This document shows positions 22,721 through 33,939 of a stretch of DNA of 64,000 nucleotides, in pieces. Under the pieces are notes generated by a model. The model did no database searches and was not told where the DNA came from. It saw only the letters and a program-made list of their open reading frames with translations. The stretch covers positions 127,296,536 through 127,360,535 of the forward strand of contig CM043699.1 of the NCBI GenBank assembly GCA_023935145.1, in the 5' to 3' direction. This DNA comes from Bretschneidera sinensis. Its lineage: Eukaryota; Streptophyta; Magnoliopsida; Brassicales; Akaniaceae. The position numbers and the translations under genes were made by a program. Positions within the stretch are counted from its first letter, which is position 1. Each line of letters begins with the position of its first letter.

Positions 22721-24296
22721 CATAAATCTTTGAAAACTTTTGCATAAGTGGGGACTTGTTTAATCACATGCAAAATGGGGAGATTAAGTTTCACTTGCCT
22801 TAAGTTCTCAAGGATTTCATCATTCATTTCTAGATTTTTCTTGTTGGATTTTAAGGCTTGGGGGAATGGGGCCTTAATAGGACTTTTGGTCACTTCAGGG
22901 TCTGTAGGCAACTTGGTTTCACTACTGGTTTGACCCTTCACATTCTTGGGCTTATTCTTTGGTGGAATGTGTAGTGACTTACCACTTTGGGTCACAATGG
23001 CATTTACATCTTTCACATTTCCTTGTGCCATATGTTGACTGTGAGGTATGGACTGAGCTTAGGCAGGGAACTTACCTCGCTCAGTGACACTCAAGGAGCT
23101 CATTAATTTAGACACTTGGTTCCTTATTTCTTTGTTTTCCTCAACCAACTGTGTAATTAATGCCTCACACTTTTGGTTTGTTTTGCCTTGTGCTTCTATA
23201 AAAGTATGTAAGGTGTCTTCTAAAGAGTTCCTAGAGGATGAGGGTGCATGATAAGATGCTGGGTACGATCTAGGGGGCTGCACATGCTGCTGATTTTCAG
23301 ATTTCCAACTGAAGTTGGGGTGATTTCGCCACCCCGGATTATAAGTGTTAGAGAAGGGTGTTGAGGCTTCTTGTACATGCCTAAGGTATTGCATTATTCC
23401 TCGTACAACCCTCTAATGTCAACAAATGTGGGACAATCTTGCGCGGGATGATCAACCCCACCACACACAAAACATGATTCTAAAGGTTCGGCCTGATTAA
23501 CTATGTGTGTTGGTTTTTTCGTTTTTAATGCCTCCAACTCCCTAGTAAGCATTTCGACCTTGGCATTGAGGTTATCCTCTTCCCTAAGATGGTAGATTCC
23601 TCCACCACTAGGTCGTGACCTATTTGTGCTCTCAGTAGCACTAGGTCCAGTCCATGTGTGAGCTTTCTCAGCAAGCTCATTGAGGTACTTAATAGCCTCA
23701 TCAGGGTCTTTTTGCAGAAACTCTCCATTACACATCATCTTGACAAATTGGCGTTCTCTATAGGTAAGACCCTTCTAGAAATAGCTCACTAAACGCCAAT
23801 TTTCATACCCATGATGTGGACACATACTTAACAGCTCTTTAAATTTCTCCCAAGACTGATACAAAGTCTCGTTTTCCTTTTGTGCAAAGGTGGAGATTTG
23901 TCTTTTCAAAGCGTTAGTCTTATGTTGAGGGAAGTACTTGTTAAAAAAGACTTGGGTCATCTCATTCCATGACCCAATTGATCGTGGTCTCAGTGAGTAT
24001 AACCAACTCTTAGCTTTATTCTTTAAGAAGAAAGGAAAAAACTTGAGTCTCACGATATCATCAGTTGCATCGTGACTATGGAAAGTCGCAACTACTTCCT
24101 CAAATTCTCTAATGTGCACATAGGGGTTCTCGTTTTCCATGCCATGAAAAGTAGGGAGAAGTTGTATCATCCCTGTTTTAAAATCTTGATGACGGGTGTT
24201 GGCTGGAAACATAATGCACGATGATGTGGCTGTCCGACTAGGATGTAGGTAATCTTTAAGAGTCCTCGCACCATTCTCATTTGGATTTTCAGCCAT
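22721..24296 (-). pseudogene. Gag of element F
   Basis: Minus strand from ATG at 24294-24296: MAENPNENGARTLKDYLHPS, SSCIMFPANTRHQDFKTGMI, FHGMENENPYVHIREFEEVV, LKFFPFFLKNKAKSWLYSL, FFNKYFPQHKTNALKRQIS, SMCPHHGYENWRLVSYF, then a stop. It resumes as FVKMMCNGEFLQKDPDEAIKYL and a zinc knuckle CFVCGGVDHPAQDC (about 23440-23480, intact CX2CX4HX4C), then YNPGWRNHPNFSW, a predicted coiled-coil LVEENKEIRNQVSKLMSSL, and a C-terminal PILHVIKQVPTYAKVFKDL. Three breaks. It closely parallels C's gag. Confidence 0.92.
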
Positions 24297-24462
24297 GTTA
24301 ACAAAATCCTCTAAATTTTCTGATGGGGGTGCACTATGGTTTGATCTAGGCGAGGTTTCACCAATGGAGGTGGAAAGAGAGAGTAACTCTAATTCGGGTC
24401 CTCTAATGAATCTACCTCACGAATCTCTTGGTCTAAGCATGCACCAATTAATTTAGAAGGGG

Positions 24463-24636
24463 AAACAAATAAATAAAACAGAATAATGAACAAATAAATA
24501 AAATAGAATAATGAACAAATAAATAAAACAGAATAATAAACAAATAAATAAAACAGAATAATAAACGAATAAATAAAATAGAATAATGAACAAATAAATA
24601 AAACAGAATAATGAACAAATAAATAAAATAGAAGTA
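24463..24636 (-). repeat. 25-bp minisatellite in F leader
   Basis: About seven tandem copies of ACAAATAAATAAAACAG+AATAATGA (25 bp, shown in two parts) between the LTR/PBS and gag. Units differ by A/G and C/T changes. It lies in the 5' untranslated leader of the F transcript. The translated 68-residue ORF over it is an artefact of the repeat. Confidence 0.9.
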
Positions 24637-24758
24637 AAGGAATGATATGACCATATTTACAAACTGCTAAAAAGAAAAATATTTACGATTTTTTTATTTT
24701 TATTTTTTTTTTACAGTCACACTCAAAGTTGACAAGTTTCCTTTTACTTTAAAGTGTT

Positions 24759-24776
24759 TCCCCAGCAACGGCGCCA
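24759..24776 (-). other. Primer-binding site of element F (tRNA-Asp)
   Basis: The plus strand shows TCCCCAGCAACGGCGCCA, the tRNA-Asp 3' end sequence with one change, 5 bp inside the LTR edge. The minus-strand reading gives the PBS. Confidence 0.9.
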
Positions 24777-24781
24777 AAATT

Positions 24782-26429
24782 TGATTACACCCAAAGTATA
24801 ACACGGTTATTGTAATACGGCTTTGGGGTGTCGATTCCATAGGGAAACAAGTTAAGTACAAAGGAAAATGTGTGAACCTTAAAACGAATGATAAAAGTTA
24901 AACTAAAGATTTTTGAGCTTTGATAGTGAAATAATGTAAAGGAAAATTGCGTAAATGTAAATGAAATATAAATGAGAAATAACAAGGTTCTGAGAATCCT
25001 CCTTAGGTTTGTTCCCTATTTCCACTCTTGATTCAATCGATTTTATCTCGATTGCAAGTTTCAACTCCCAAAAAAGCAATCGGAATATATTCAATCAAGC
25101 ACATTTATAACTCTTATATAATTGCTACGAATTAATCATTGATTTTGGTTCATGCACACATGACCAATCTTAAAGATTATCAAGAAACGACAATATATCT
25201 TAAAAGACAATATCACAGTAATGGAAAATCAATAAGATAAATCTACCGGAATCAATCACATCCAAACAACCTCAATGGAGGAGAAGGATGCAATCACCGG
25301 ATTAAGAGAGTCTAAAAGAAGAAGAATAAAAAGTAAATCTATCACATGAACTCAAATCTTCTTACTTAATCAATGAATAATTCATAAACAATATTTAACA
25401 ATAAATCCGTACAACTGAATCAAGAACAGGAAATAAAGAACAAGAAATCCCTAAAGATTCATCCCTTTCCCTTGTAAAATGATTAGTTGGCCATGGAAAT
25501 CAAGGTGGAAGAACAATAAGGATCTTCTCCCCTTGATTTGGCCATGGAGTTCAAGGTGGATGAACAATATAGATGTTCTCCTCTTGATTTGCAACCAAAG
25601 AAAACTTAGAAATAAAATGGAAGAATGCTGGATTTGGATCCCTTGAATCCTCTCTTTTTTTCTCTCTTCCTTGCTTTCTCTCTCCAATGCCCAGCTACAC
25701 ACTCCATAAAGATATATTTATAGAGCATGAGGGGGTGTTTTGGTCTTGGAGAATGTCATTTGCTTGCCCTAATCCGGTCAATAGGTGAGTGGGCTGTGCT
25801 GTGCGTCTGGGCCTACTGTGCGTCTGGGCCTGCTATGCTGGCCTGAACTTTTTCCACTAAAACTGCCATAACTTTCTCTAGAAAAATCCTTTTTACGAAC
25901 CATAAAATTCTCCAGAAAATAGACTTCTAAATATTTCTAAGCATATATGGCTCATCTCCTGGTCCTTCCTACATCAATACAGTTTAATCTACAAAGATAA
26001 TTGATCTGTACGGGAAATTTTGGCAATTCAGTGAAACTCCTTCAGCTTGTATGCAGAAGTGCACACACTAGTGTGCCTACCCTTATCTTGCTCCAAAGTG
26101 ATGCACAGACTTGTGTGCAGTCTTTTAACTTACTTTAATTTATTACTCCAACCTTGGTTTAGACTTTAACCATCTTTGAATCATGTTTGGACACATCTGA
26201 ACATTGGACAAAAACGAGCACCGACACCCAAGATCTTTTGGTGCTTTAAACATGGATCGCTTTATTATCTCTTTTGTACTCAAAGCACCTGAAAATGCAT
26301 CGAATTAAGTCAATGATTTATGAATATCACTTTAGAGTTATCAACATGTAAAAGTGCGATTACGACCGAGATCAACCCTAAAATGTTAACAATTAAGTAT
26401 TGTTTAGATGCATTTTATGACTCTCATCA
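24782..26429 (-). repeat. 5' LTR of element F
   Basis: TGATTACACCC at 24782 to CTCTCATCA at 26429, 1,648 bp. Compared with the 3' LTR it carries extra GTGCGTCTGGGCCT-type units in the GC-rich island (25790-25845) and about 20 extra bp of TC-rich sequence near 25670. Target duplication GAGTC follows at 26430. Confidence 0.93.
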
Positions 26430-26434
26430 GAGTC

Positions 26435-26960
26435 AAATACATAAGTTCTGGGACAGGGTGCATAACTGGCAGACAACCACAGCTAATGCCTAGGGCCTTC
26501 CTTTCCCCTTCTTGCTCAGTCAAATCTTCAAGAAGAAAGGGATTAGAGGCTCTTCTATTGACAGCTCGGTTAGTGATCATCCTTTCTTTGGGAGAGCCCA
26601 ATGAAGCATCAACTAGTCTCACATGCCCCAAGGACCCCGAGTGTATATTTCAGCTACCGAGCCTATGGCAGATGATTCGATGGAGGCTGAGCATCTACTA
26701 GTGAGCCCTTCATAGAGGAGGACTAGCCAGACATGGGATCCATAGAGTATCAACACATTCTATATAAGTTGTGCTCCTTCCACTGTGAGCTGTCTGACAT
26801 CCGTCGGGAGGATTATAAGGCAGATCGTTTGATTCATCAGTGGATCGATGGGTTAGAGGCATAGTTTAAACGACAGGAAAAGATTCTATAGGCCATCTTT
26901 GACCACTAACCTCCTGCACCTAGTACCTCTTCAATTGCACCCACAGATGATCAGCAGTGA
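26435..26960 (+). pseudogene. Env-like ORF3, 3' part (element E)
   Basis: Continuation of the ORF3 started at 5800, after F and its GAGTC duplication. Recognisable residues include VHNWQTTTANA and then GLPFPFLLSQIFKKKGI, which fits the Pro-Phe block near the end of Athila ORF3 proteins. A Pro- and acid-rich tail follows with several stops. The 97-residue frame at 26408-26701 starts in the F LTR and is a different frame. Confidence 0.55.
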
Positions 26961-26974
26961 GAGGATACCCCATC

Positions 26975-28204
26975 TGGCTGAAGACGTAAAACTTAGCGCT
27001 CATGAGAAGCACTCCAGACATATCCTTTTCATTTTAGTACTTTTCTTTTGTTTATATTTATATTTACATGTCTATTATTTATACTTCTTGTTTTCAGGAA
27101 CAATGTTTATTTTTCTTTGTCAGGTACTTAGTGCGTGCATCCAGTTCAAGTTTGGGGGCGTGTTACAAGCAAAGGAAGCAACCTAGTTCTCCATCTCCCA
27201 GGTCAGATCTTTCCACGCCACACACACATTGGGGATAATGTGTATTTTAAGTTTAGGGGTAGTGGGAGATACTGTTACGCACGCACTTGAAATATATGCA
27301 CACACTAGGTCCCAGTTTTTTTTTATAGAAAATATAAATGCATGTTCATTTGGTAACAAAAATTTTGGTTAATTTAAAAGTATGATAAAACTTCATTAGT
27401 AAGCTTAAAAGCTAGAACACATAGTCTTGTAATAGGAATTTTACAAAGTTTAGTTACCTACCTCAAGGCACCTAAGAATTCACAAGTTTGATCCAAATTT
27501 GCACAAGCACATTTAGCACGCATCTGTGTGGGGTATGACATATAATTCCTTTATATATGTTTCCATAACCTAACTATAATCGGATAACTTGTTAAAAAGA
27601 ACACTTTGGTATAAGAAAAATAAAGAAAAATGTTCATCATGCAAAAAGAAAATCAAAAGCTTCTAATGATCATTAAAAACTTTCCACTGAGTAACTGGGC
27701 CTCTTGCCTCAGTAAGCAGTGAGTGTTCACGTCAAAAGGTGGGAAGTAAGCATTTAATGATCATAATAAAAATTTCCACTGAGTAACTAGGCCTCTTGCC
27801 TCAGTAAGCATTGAGTGTTCACGTCAAAAGGTGGGAATTTTGTTTTGAAGCATTAAAACCTGATAGTTTCGTAGCCTTTTTTACTCGAGTTAGTAAGTTT
27901 TTAGGGGTGTCTTTACACCTAATGCCCTGAAACCATCTGGTTTGGGAGTTATTGGCCAAACACTCGATACAAGGGTCAATTAGAAAGCTCGATGGAACTC
28001 AACATGGCAAAGATCGCATGATAAAAGAAAAAGAAAAAGAATGAAGCATTATGCCATTTTTGTTCTCTTTGATAAGGAATTCGATAAAGGTTTGGGCACT
28101 GAAACACTATAGACTAAAATTATGTGGAAGCCCCATCTTATGTGTGCTAATTCATCACACACAAATCAAACTTGCAATGCCTTAAGCCAACCTTAGGTAA
28201 GTAA
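26975..28204 (+). other. 3' untranslated region of element E
   Basis: Starts with the conserved box TCTGGCTGAAGACG and TTAGCGCTCATGAGAAGC (26976-27016). Two PPT-like motifs follow (about 27148 and 27250). The stem-loop block seen in G, A and B is at 27684-27950, with its first part tandemly duplicated (period 92 bp, CCACTGAGTAACT at 27684 and 27776). The region ends at about 28204 without PPT or 3' LTR. Confidence 0.75.
27684..27845 (+). repeat. 92-bp tandem duplication of the 3' UTR stem-loop
   Basis: CTGAGTAACTGGGCCTCTTG through TTCACGTCAAAAGGTGGGAA occurs twice, with minor differences (GGGCC/AGGCC, CAGTGAG/CATTGAG). G, A and B have one copy each. Confidence 0.85.
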
Positions 28205-28444
28205 CTCGAGCCTTCTATGTGTGCGTACGATTGCTTGTGTGCTTGATCGTAGCTGTGTTGCGCTCAATTGCACTAGCTCTTTCCGGATCTTCAGTTTTCT
28301 TCCTTTAAAGCTTCAAAATGCTTTCTTTTCTTCACAAGCATATAAAAAACACAAAAAAGAAGTAAAATAAAATAAAATATGTAAGCAAAGAACTTAACAA
28401 ATGTAAATTAAGAGGCTTAAATATGAATATTTAAGCTCCTATCA
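28205..28444 (-). repeat. Element H: inverted fragment of an E-like LTR
   Basis: Read on the minus strand it begins TGATAGGAGC at 28444, then TTAAATATTCATATTTAAGCC, a diverged version of the first 260 bp or so of E's LTR, including GATCAAGCACACAAGCA and AAGGCTCGAGT. It stops at about 28205 against E's 3' UTR. The TG end abuts J protease sequence. It is the remnant of a separate insertion or of a rearranged LTR. Confidence 0.7.
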
Positions 28445-29000
28445 AACTCCATATCAACCATAGAATGAGTATCCAGAATGAGAAAATCAATAGGATATTA
28501 GAACTTATCTATTTATATCAGTACATTTTCGAGTATCCCCCTTGGTTGCTTAGTCGACCGGTCGACCAACTGTAGTGCCACATATATTGGTTTGATCTCT
28601 CCTAGACCTAGTTGCAAGTAGACAATGTAAGGCATTAGGTTCACATTGGCTCCTAAATCCAGCAAAGCTTAACCAATCTCATGAGTCCCAATTTGATAGG
28701 TTATCGTGGGACACCCTGGGTCTTTATATTTGAGCGGTGTCTTTTACTCAATCACCGCACTCACTTGCTCAGTCAAGAATGCAATCTTCTTAACTTGATG
28801 CTTCCTTTTTATAGTGCATAGATCCTTGATCACCTTTACATAGGTTGGTACCTGTTTAATCACATGAAGCAAAGGCAAGTTAATCTTAACTTGTTTCAAA
28901 TGTTCTAGGATCTCACTTTGTATTTTCGGATTTTTTCCTTTTAGTCGGAGTACTTTGGGAAAAGGGACTTAAACCATAAATTTTTCATTTAGCTCGTTCT
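28445..29000 (-). pseudogene. Aspartic protease of element J
   Basis: Minus-strand remnants: ALLDLGANVNLMPYIV near 28620-28670 (with a stop just before), LQLVDRSTKQPRGILENVL near 28520-28590, and VIKQVPTYVKVIKDLCTIKR upstream. Many stops. At 28445 it is cut by H. The rest of pol up to mid-RT is absent, so about 1 kb of J was lost before its RT resumes at 801. Confidence 0.8.
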
Positions 29001-30420
29001 TGGGAGCATTCTCGTCGGTGCTCGGAGAGGTGCTCATGGTCATCATCTGACTTGGTCCATCTAACACCTTACCACTCTGAGTAGTTATGGCATTGACCTC
29101 TGTGATATTTTTTTAATTTGAAGTAGAGGTTTATGCAATATGTTGCCCTCTTGGATTTGATTGAGGCTGAGATGGGAATTTGCCTCTCTCTTACACTGCG
29201 AGAGAACTTGTTAGCTTAGTTATTTGACTTTTGATTTCCTTGTTCTCTTCCATTACCTGTGTCACAGTAGTTTCCAATCTCTGAATAATTTTACATTGTG
29301 ACTCCATAAATGCGTTCAATTTTTCCTCTAAATGGATTCTATTAGGTTGTGAATTGTATGAGGTTGCAAGGTATAACACTGGTGGTTGTGCATGTGCATG
29401 TGTGGGTTAGTTTGAGTCGGGCCTCTAGCTAAAGTTTGGGTGGTTACTCTAACCAGGATTATATGTATTGGAGAAAGGATTATGAGGCTTCTTGTAAATC
29501 CATAAGGTGTTACATTGTTCATCAAAAACCCTTCTCATCTCTGCATAAGTCGGGCAATCCTGAGCTAAGTGTTCCACTCATCCACAAACAAAACAAGCAC
29601 CTTGTGACTCGACTCCTACAATAGTATGTGTGAGTCTACCATCTTGGGTCTTAAGTGCCTCTAACTCTCGAGTTACTCGCTCTAATTTGGCTTTCACGCT
29701 ATCCTCTTCCCTAAGTTGGTAGATCCCAACTGGTCTTGCTCTATTTGTGCTTTCAATAACACTAAGCCCTGTCCAAGTGTGGGCCTTCTCAGCCAAGTCA
29801 TTCAGATACTCAATTGCATCATCGGGGTTCTTTTGCATAAAATCCCCATTGCACATCATCTCTATGAATTGACGCTCTCTACTTGTAAGTCCCTCATAAA
29901 AATGACTAACTACGTGCCAACTCTCGTACCTATGGTGTGGACACATATTTAACAAATCCTTATACCTCTCATATGCCTGATATAATGTCTCGCTATCCTT
30001 TTGGGTAAAGGTTGAAATTTGTCTTCTCAGACCATTAGTTTTGTTAAGTGGGAAGTATTAATTGAAAAATGCTTGCATCATTTCTTCCCATGAACCTATG
30101 GACCTCGGTCGCAAAGAGTATAGCTAACTCTTTGCTTTGTCCTTCAAAGAAAAAGAAAAGAACCTTAGTTTAATCAAGTAAATAGCCTCAGGTTTGCCAT
30201 GAATTGTGGCCACCACTTCTTTAAATTCCCTAATGTGAAGAGTTTTCGCTTTCTAAACCGTGGAAGGTGGGTATCATGCTATCATGCCCGACTTGAAATC
30301 TGTATATGGTGTGTTTGGCAGAAACATAATGCATGATGGTGTAGATGTGCATGTGAGATGAAGTTAGTCATTTAGGGTCCTAACAGGGTCATCTCCATGA
30401 TTGCTCATGGTATTAGAGCT
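29001..30420 (-). pseudogene. Gag of element J
   Basis: Minus strand. The capsid N-terminal part (30420-29960) is badly frameshifted, but FNQYFPLNKTNGLRRQIS-like and LFSFSLKDKAKS-like stretches are readable. Then 29955-29578 gives CPHHRYESWHVVSHFYEGL, FIEMMCNGDFMQKNPDDAIEYL, AHTWTGLSVIES, ending at CFVCG where a stop interrupts the zinc knuckle. A NKEIKSQITKLTSSL coiled-coil segment lies at 29191-29250. The pattern is the F/C type of Gag. Confidence 0.85.
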
Positions 30421-30702
30421 TGTGTTTGAACCTGTTTCACTCCTAATGTAATTCGGTGGGTATTCTAACTGAAGGATTCTAACCAATCGTCTGTGTTCGT
30501 CTCTATCCCAAATGCATATACCACCAACACTCTTTTTTTTTTAATTTAATTTTTTAATTATTAATTTAAATTATTAATTAATTGACTTTTTTTCTTGAAT
30601 AAAAGAAAACTAGAAAAATAAACTAAAGCTAGAATTAAAAAGAAACTAAAAGAAAGAGTTCGGAAAGATAGTACCCGAAAACCTCTTTGTAGGTTAATGC
30701 TC
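30421..30702 (-). other. Leader of element J
   Basis: AT-rich noncoding leader between gag and PBS, with a run of T/A (30530-30600). No tandem array like F's is seen. Confidence 0.6.
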
Positions 30703-30720
30703 TCCCCGGCAATGGCGCCA
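30703..30720 (-). other. Primer-binding site of element J (tRNA-Asp)
   Basis: Plus-strand TCCCCGGCAATGGCGCCA is the tRNA-Asp 3' end with one transition. The LTR edge (TGTATTACGCCC) lies 5 bp further right. Confidence 0.9.
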
Positions 30721-30725
30721 AAATT

Positions 30726-33171
30726 TGTATTACGCCCAAACAGTACTATGCAGTAGTAGCAGTATAGAATGGGGTGTCGATCCCATGAAGAGAATGTTTT
30801 ACAATCAAAGTCTCAGGAAAAAAATAATAGAAGCAAAATTAAAAATTAATATTAAGAAAATGTTGAGAATTAAATGATACAATTGAATTAAGTGAAAGAA
30901 AATCAATAATGAGTAACACAAGGGTCCAAGAATCCCTCCTAATTTTCACAGCTTCAACTTGTATCAATTTATTAATTATAATTCAACTACGTATTTCACA
31001 ATCCCAAATACATAATAAGAAAATAATAGTGAAAGAACCAAAAATATTCTTTTATAAATTATTATGAGAAATTCCCTTCTTGTTTTTACAAGTAATGCAA
31101 CGGTCAATCATATATGATATCCTAAATCGATGATATATCCAGAGACAATAATGCAGTAAAGGACCAGCATATATAATTACTATACTAAAATCAATTGCAT
31201 CCTAAATTCCACACATAAGAGAAGCATGACTGAATTATATAGAGAAAAAGAACAACAATCAGCGTAGTTAAATAAAATCTATGGGAGAAGAAAATATAAT
31301 TGTCTGCCACACAGAAGCATTAACTTCAATGTTAAATAAAGGAAACAGCTCAAAATAATTATTCAATGTTAAAACCACAAATATTGAATTAAATACAAGC
31401 CAAACCCACTATGTCTAGGAGTTCATCTCTTCGCCTTGGTTGAAACTTAGCTTAGTCGATAATACATAAGCACAACAGCTCTCTAGAAATTTAGTGTGTA
31501 TCTCTTTAGCCCCTTATTTTCTAAGTCTAAAATTCTATATATGGTGTTGAGAAAATCACCACAATAAATCCCAGGTTGTGATCTTTCCCAAACACCCAAA
31601 TCCAGAATGATTTGTACAAAACCAAAGCAAGAATCAAAGCATAAAATAGAACATAAGCAATTGTTATCGAGGTTCGGCAATGTCCTACGTCCCTATGAGC
31701 TCCTCCGAGCTCTCTACACTAAATCAATTGAGTTCTTACAATTACAGCAATATCCCTTCAAGAAACCTCTTGTTCTTGAAGAATGAAAGAAGAGAAAAGA
31801 AGGAGATAAGAACTAAGTGTTTTCCTGAAATTTTCCATAAGAAAATTCCAATTACAAAGCCCTTGAATCCCCAATCTTGACTACTCTCTCTCACTAGAAA
31901 GACCTCTCCAAATTTGAGAGCCTTTTTCTCTAAACAACCAGCCACTCTTGAATGAGTCTCTCTTGTATTTTTGTGTCTTTGCACTCTCACACTTGTTGTT
32001 ATGTCTTGATCTACTTTAATTGCTCCTAGATGACCCTTTATATAGGGCAATGACCACCTCATCCAATCTTTGAGATCAATCTCAACCCTTAGATCTCAAG
32101 AACCAAAGATTCATGGCTCTCTAAGAGTCTAAGTGAACCTGTGTGTTTTAACCAAGTCCCACACACCATCTCAAAGTGCTGATTAATTAGTGTTAGGTGT
32201 TCTTTGTGTTGAGGCTTGGAACAGGGCGTGTTGTGGCTCAGAAGTGGGAAAAATTGCTACTTTGCTAGAGGTCGCAGCACTGATGGGCTGGGTTGCAGCC
32301 CGGCCTAGAGGGGAGGAGCTTCCGGACTTGCTGGAGGCCGCGGCGCCCAAGCCTGGGCCGTGGCGCACAGCCATACCTAATGCTGAACATTTTCACTTGT
32401 TTAATTCTTTGACAAATCCCAACATATAGTTGTATGGAGACAACTTTGTAGACAGAAAAGTCGCCTTAGGGTTTCTGTTCAGGCTGTGTGCTTCTACTGC
32501 TGTCCATGCCCGATTTTGCTACTATTCAGGCTTAGTTTCTGTTGTCCAAAACTGGTTTGGTTGTACTACTATTTAGGCTGTGCAAATCCAAAAAAAATCA
32601 GAATTTAATAGCTCTTCAATTTTGCCACGCTGAAATCATGCACAACCTGACCTTTGTCTACTAAAACTGCAATAACTTTCTCTTGAAAAATCATATTTAT
32701 GAGTTGTGAAATTATCCAAAAAAATAGACATCTAGATCTTTCCAAGCATATATGGATCATCTTCTGGTTCTTCCTAAATCAATACAGTTTAATCCGCAAA
32801 AATGATTGATTTGTACGAGAAATTCTGGCAATTTAGTGAAACTTCTTTTCACCCTTTGCTAGCGACAACATGACTTAGCAAAATGCTCAATTTATCTTTA
32901 ATAATCTAGAAATGATAGGTTTTATTGCACTCCTCTTGGGAAACTCGGTTTCCCTACTCTAAACTAGTTCGGCCATTGTGGATTCTTTTAAACATATTTT
33001 ATATATTTTTTTGTTTAAGGCTCTATTGTTTTTTTAAATCTGCAAAACACACTAAAACACAGAATTCTCCAAAGGACCATGCTTATCAAGAAATTCAATG
33101 AATAATCAAAATTAATCTCAACAAATGCATATAATTAACATTATCTAAAGTACATTTTCATGCCCTAATCA
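30726..33171 (-). repeat. 5' LTR of element J, carrying a solo LTR
   Basis: Plus-strand ends are TGTATTACGCCC (30726) and TTTTCATGCCCTAATCA (33171). Homology to F's LTR is clear at both ends and at 32650-32860 (CTACTAAAACTGCAATAACT, AAGCATATATGGATCATC). Without the 880-bp insert at 31545-32424 it is about 1.57 kb, like F's. The other LTR lies left of the window. The short ORFs across it are shadows. Confidence 0.85.
31545..32424 (-). repeat. Copia-like solo LTR inside J's LTR
   Basis: 880 bp with 5-bp terminal inverted repeats TGTTG/CAACA. Flanks are TATGG (31540-31544) and TATAG (32425-32429), a plausible target duplication with one change. On the minus strand it starts TGTTGGGATTTGTCAAAG, common for Ty1/copia LTRs, and has CTATATAAAGGG at about 32034-32045. 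A GC-rich stretch at 32270-32370 lies on the upstream side of this TATA. No internal region remains, as expected after LTR-LTR recombination. Confidence 0.65.
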
Positions 33172-33655
33172 GGTATGTTTGAGGCATTTTAATGAAGAAA
33201 TAATAGTTTTTTTCTTTGACTGTTTGTAAGAAAATTTCCCGAGGATGTCAAATTTCAAAATTTTGATATTGATTTTGGAAAGAGAAGGCTAAAAAACATC
33301 GGGAACCAAATTGGCCAGGTGTGAAACCGAGCTTGAGGTGGGTGAATTGACTAGTTGAAGTAGTTCGTTTGTGAGGAAACTCTTTGTTTGATGCAAAGTC
33401 TTGAAATTTTGAATTCGGATTTGAAAAGAGCACACCATAAAACTTAGGAATTAGTATTGTTGGATCTGAAACTGAGTCTGAAATAGCTAAACTGGTTGGT
33501 CAAATTGGTGAACCGGGTGGTCAAACCTAGTTGAACTAGCTGTTTTGAACCAATTAACATGGCACTACGGTGGCATTGACATAAAAATTTCTTTTGATAC
33601 AAAACCATATTTTTAACATCAAATTTTTTTCAATCAATCTCCATTAATTTAAGAT
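33172..33655 (-). other. Leader sequence of element K, left part
   Basis: Noncoding sequence between J's LTR and D. With 43838-44042 it probably forms the 5' leader of the minus-strand copia element K. D's insertion duplicated AAGAT (33651-33655). Degenerate GGTCAAA/GAACCGG-type text (33480-33560) is present. No reading frame is convincing. Confidence 0.45.
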
Positions 33656-33939
33656 TGTTGACCCTCACCTATATTTTAATGATGACAAAACACAACTCTT
33701 ATTATACTAACGGTGCTGTCTAAGTGTATTAAGCAATAAAAGCATTCAACCAAGGATCAAGGTGCAAGAACTCAACTCAGTCTAAGGTATTAAAACAAGT
33801 TGTAAGTCTCACTTGTTCAGGTAATTAGCTTGTCCAATGACTATTTTTGAAAAGCATTTTAACATAACATTTTTAATCAAATGTTTTAAAGTTAAAATCT
33901 CTTCAAAACATGAAAAATGGGTTGTTAATCAACCCAGTC

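Larger units (their letters stand above)
6410..26429 (-). mobile_element. Element F: full-length minus-strand Athila element, interrupted by G
   Basis: Both LTRs (6410-8024 and 24782-26429) are in minus orientation, with a GAGTC target duplication on each side (6405-6409, 26430-26434). Reading right to left: PBS (24759-24776), minisatellite leader, gag, protease, [G at 12792-22128], RT, RNase H, integrase, long 3' UTR, PPT, 3' LTR. Without G and its duplicated target, F is about 10.7 kb, normal for Athila. There is no ORF3. Stops and frame breaks occur in each domain. Its LTR ends and 3' UTR match element C, so F-type elements are plausible helpers for C. Confidence 0.92.
802..28204 (+). mobile_element. 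Element E: Athila-type Ty3/gypsy element lacking RT and integrase, interrupted by F
   Basis: In order: 5' LTR (802-2095), tRNA-Asp PBS, gag, aspartic protease, an internal GC-rich palindromic stretch, an env-like ORF3, and a long 3' untranslated region with conserved Athila motifs. ORF3 is split at 6409/26435 by element F, whose GAGTC target duplication lies at 6405-6409 and 26430-26434. No RT, RNase H or integrase lies between the protease (ending about 4964) and ORF3 (5800), so E depended on another element to move. Its 3' LTR is missing: the 3' UTR stops at about 28204 against an inverted LTR fragment (H). It sits in the RT gene of element J. Confidence 0.85.

Noticed and set aside
24463..24636. 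CRISPR-like array
   Set aside because: No spacers, direct tandem units, plant retrotransposon context.
24448..24654. 68-aa Phe/Tyr/Ile-rich ORF
   Set aside because: Translation of the 25-bp minisatellite.
32183..32429. GC-rich ORFs on both strands as a possible host exon
   Set aside because: They lie inside the solo LTR; composition explains the open frames.
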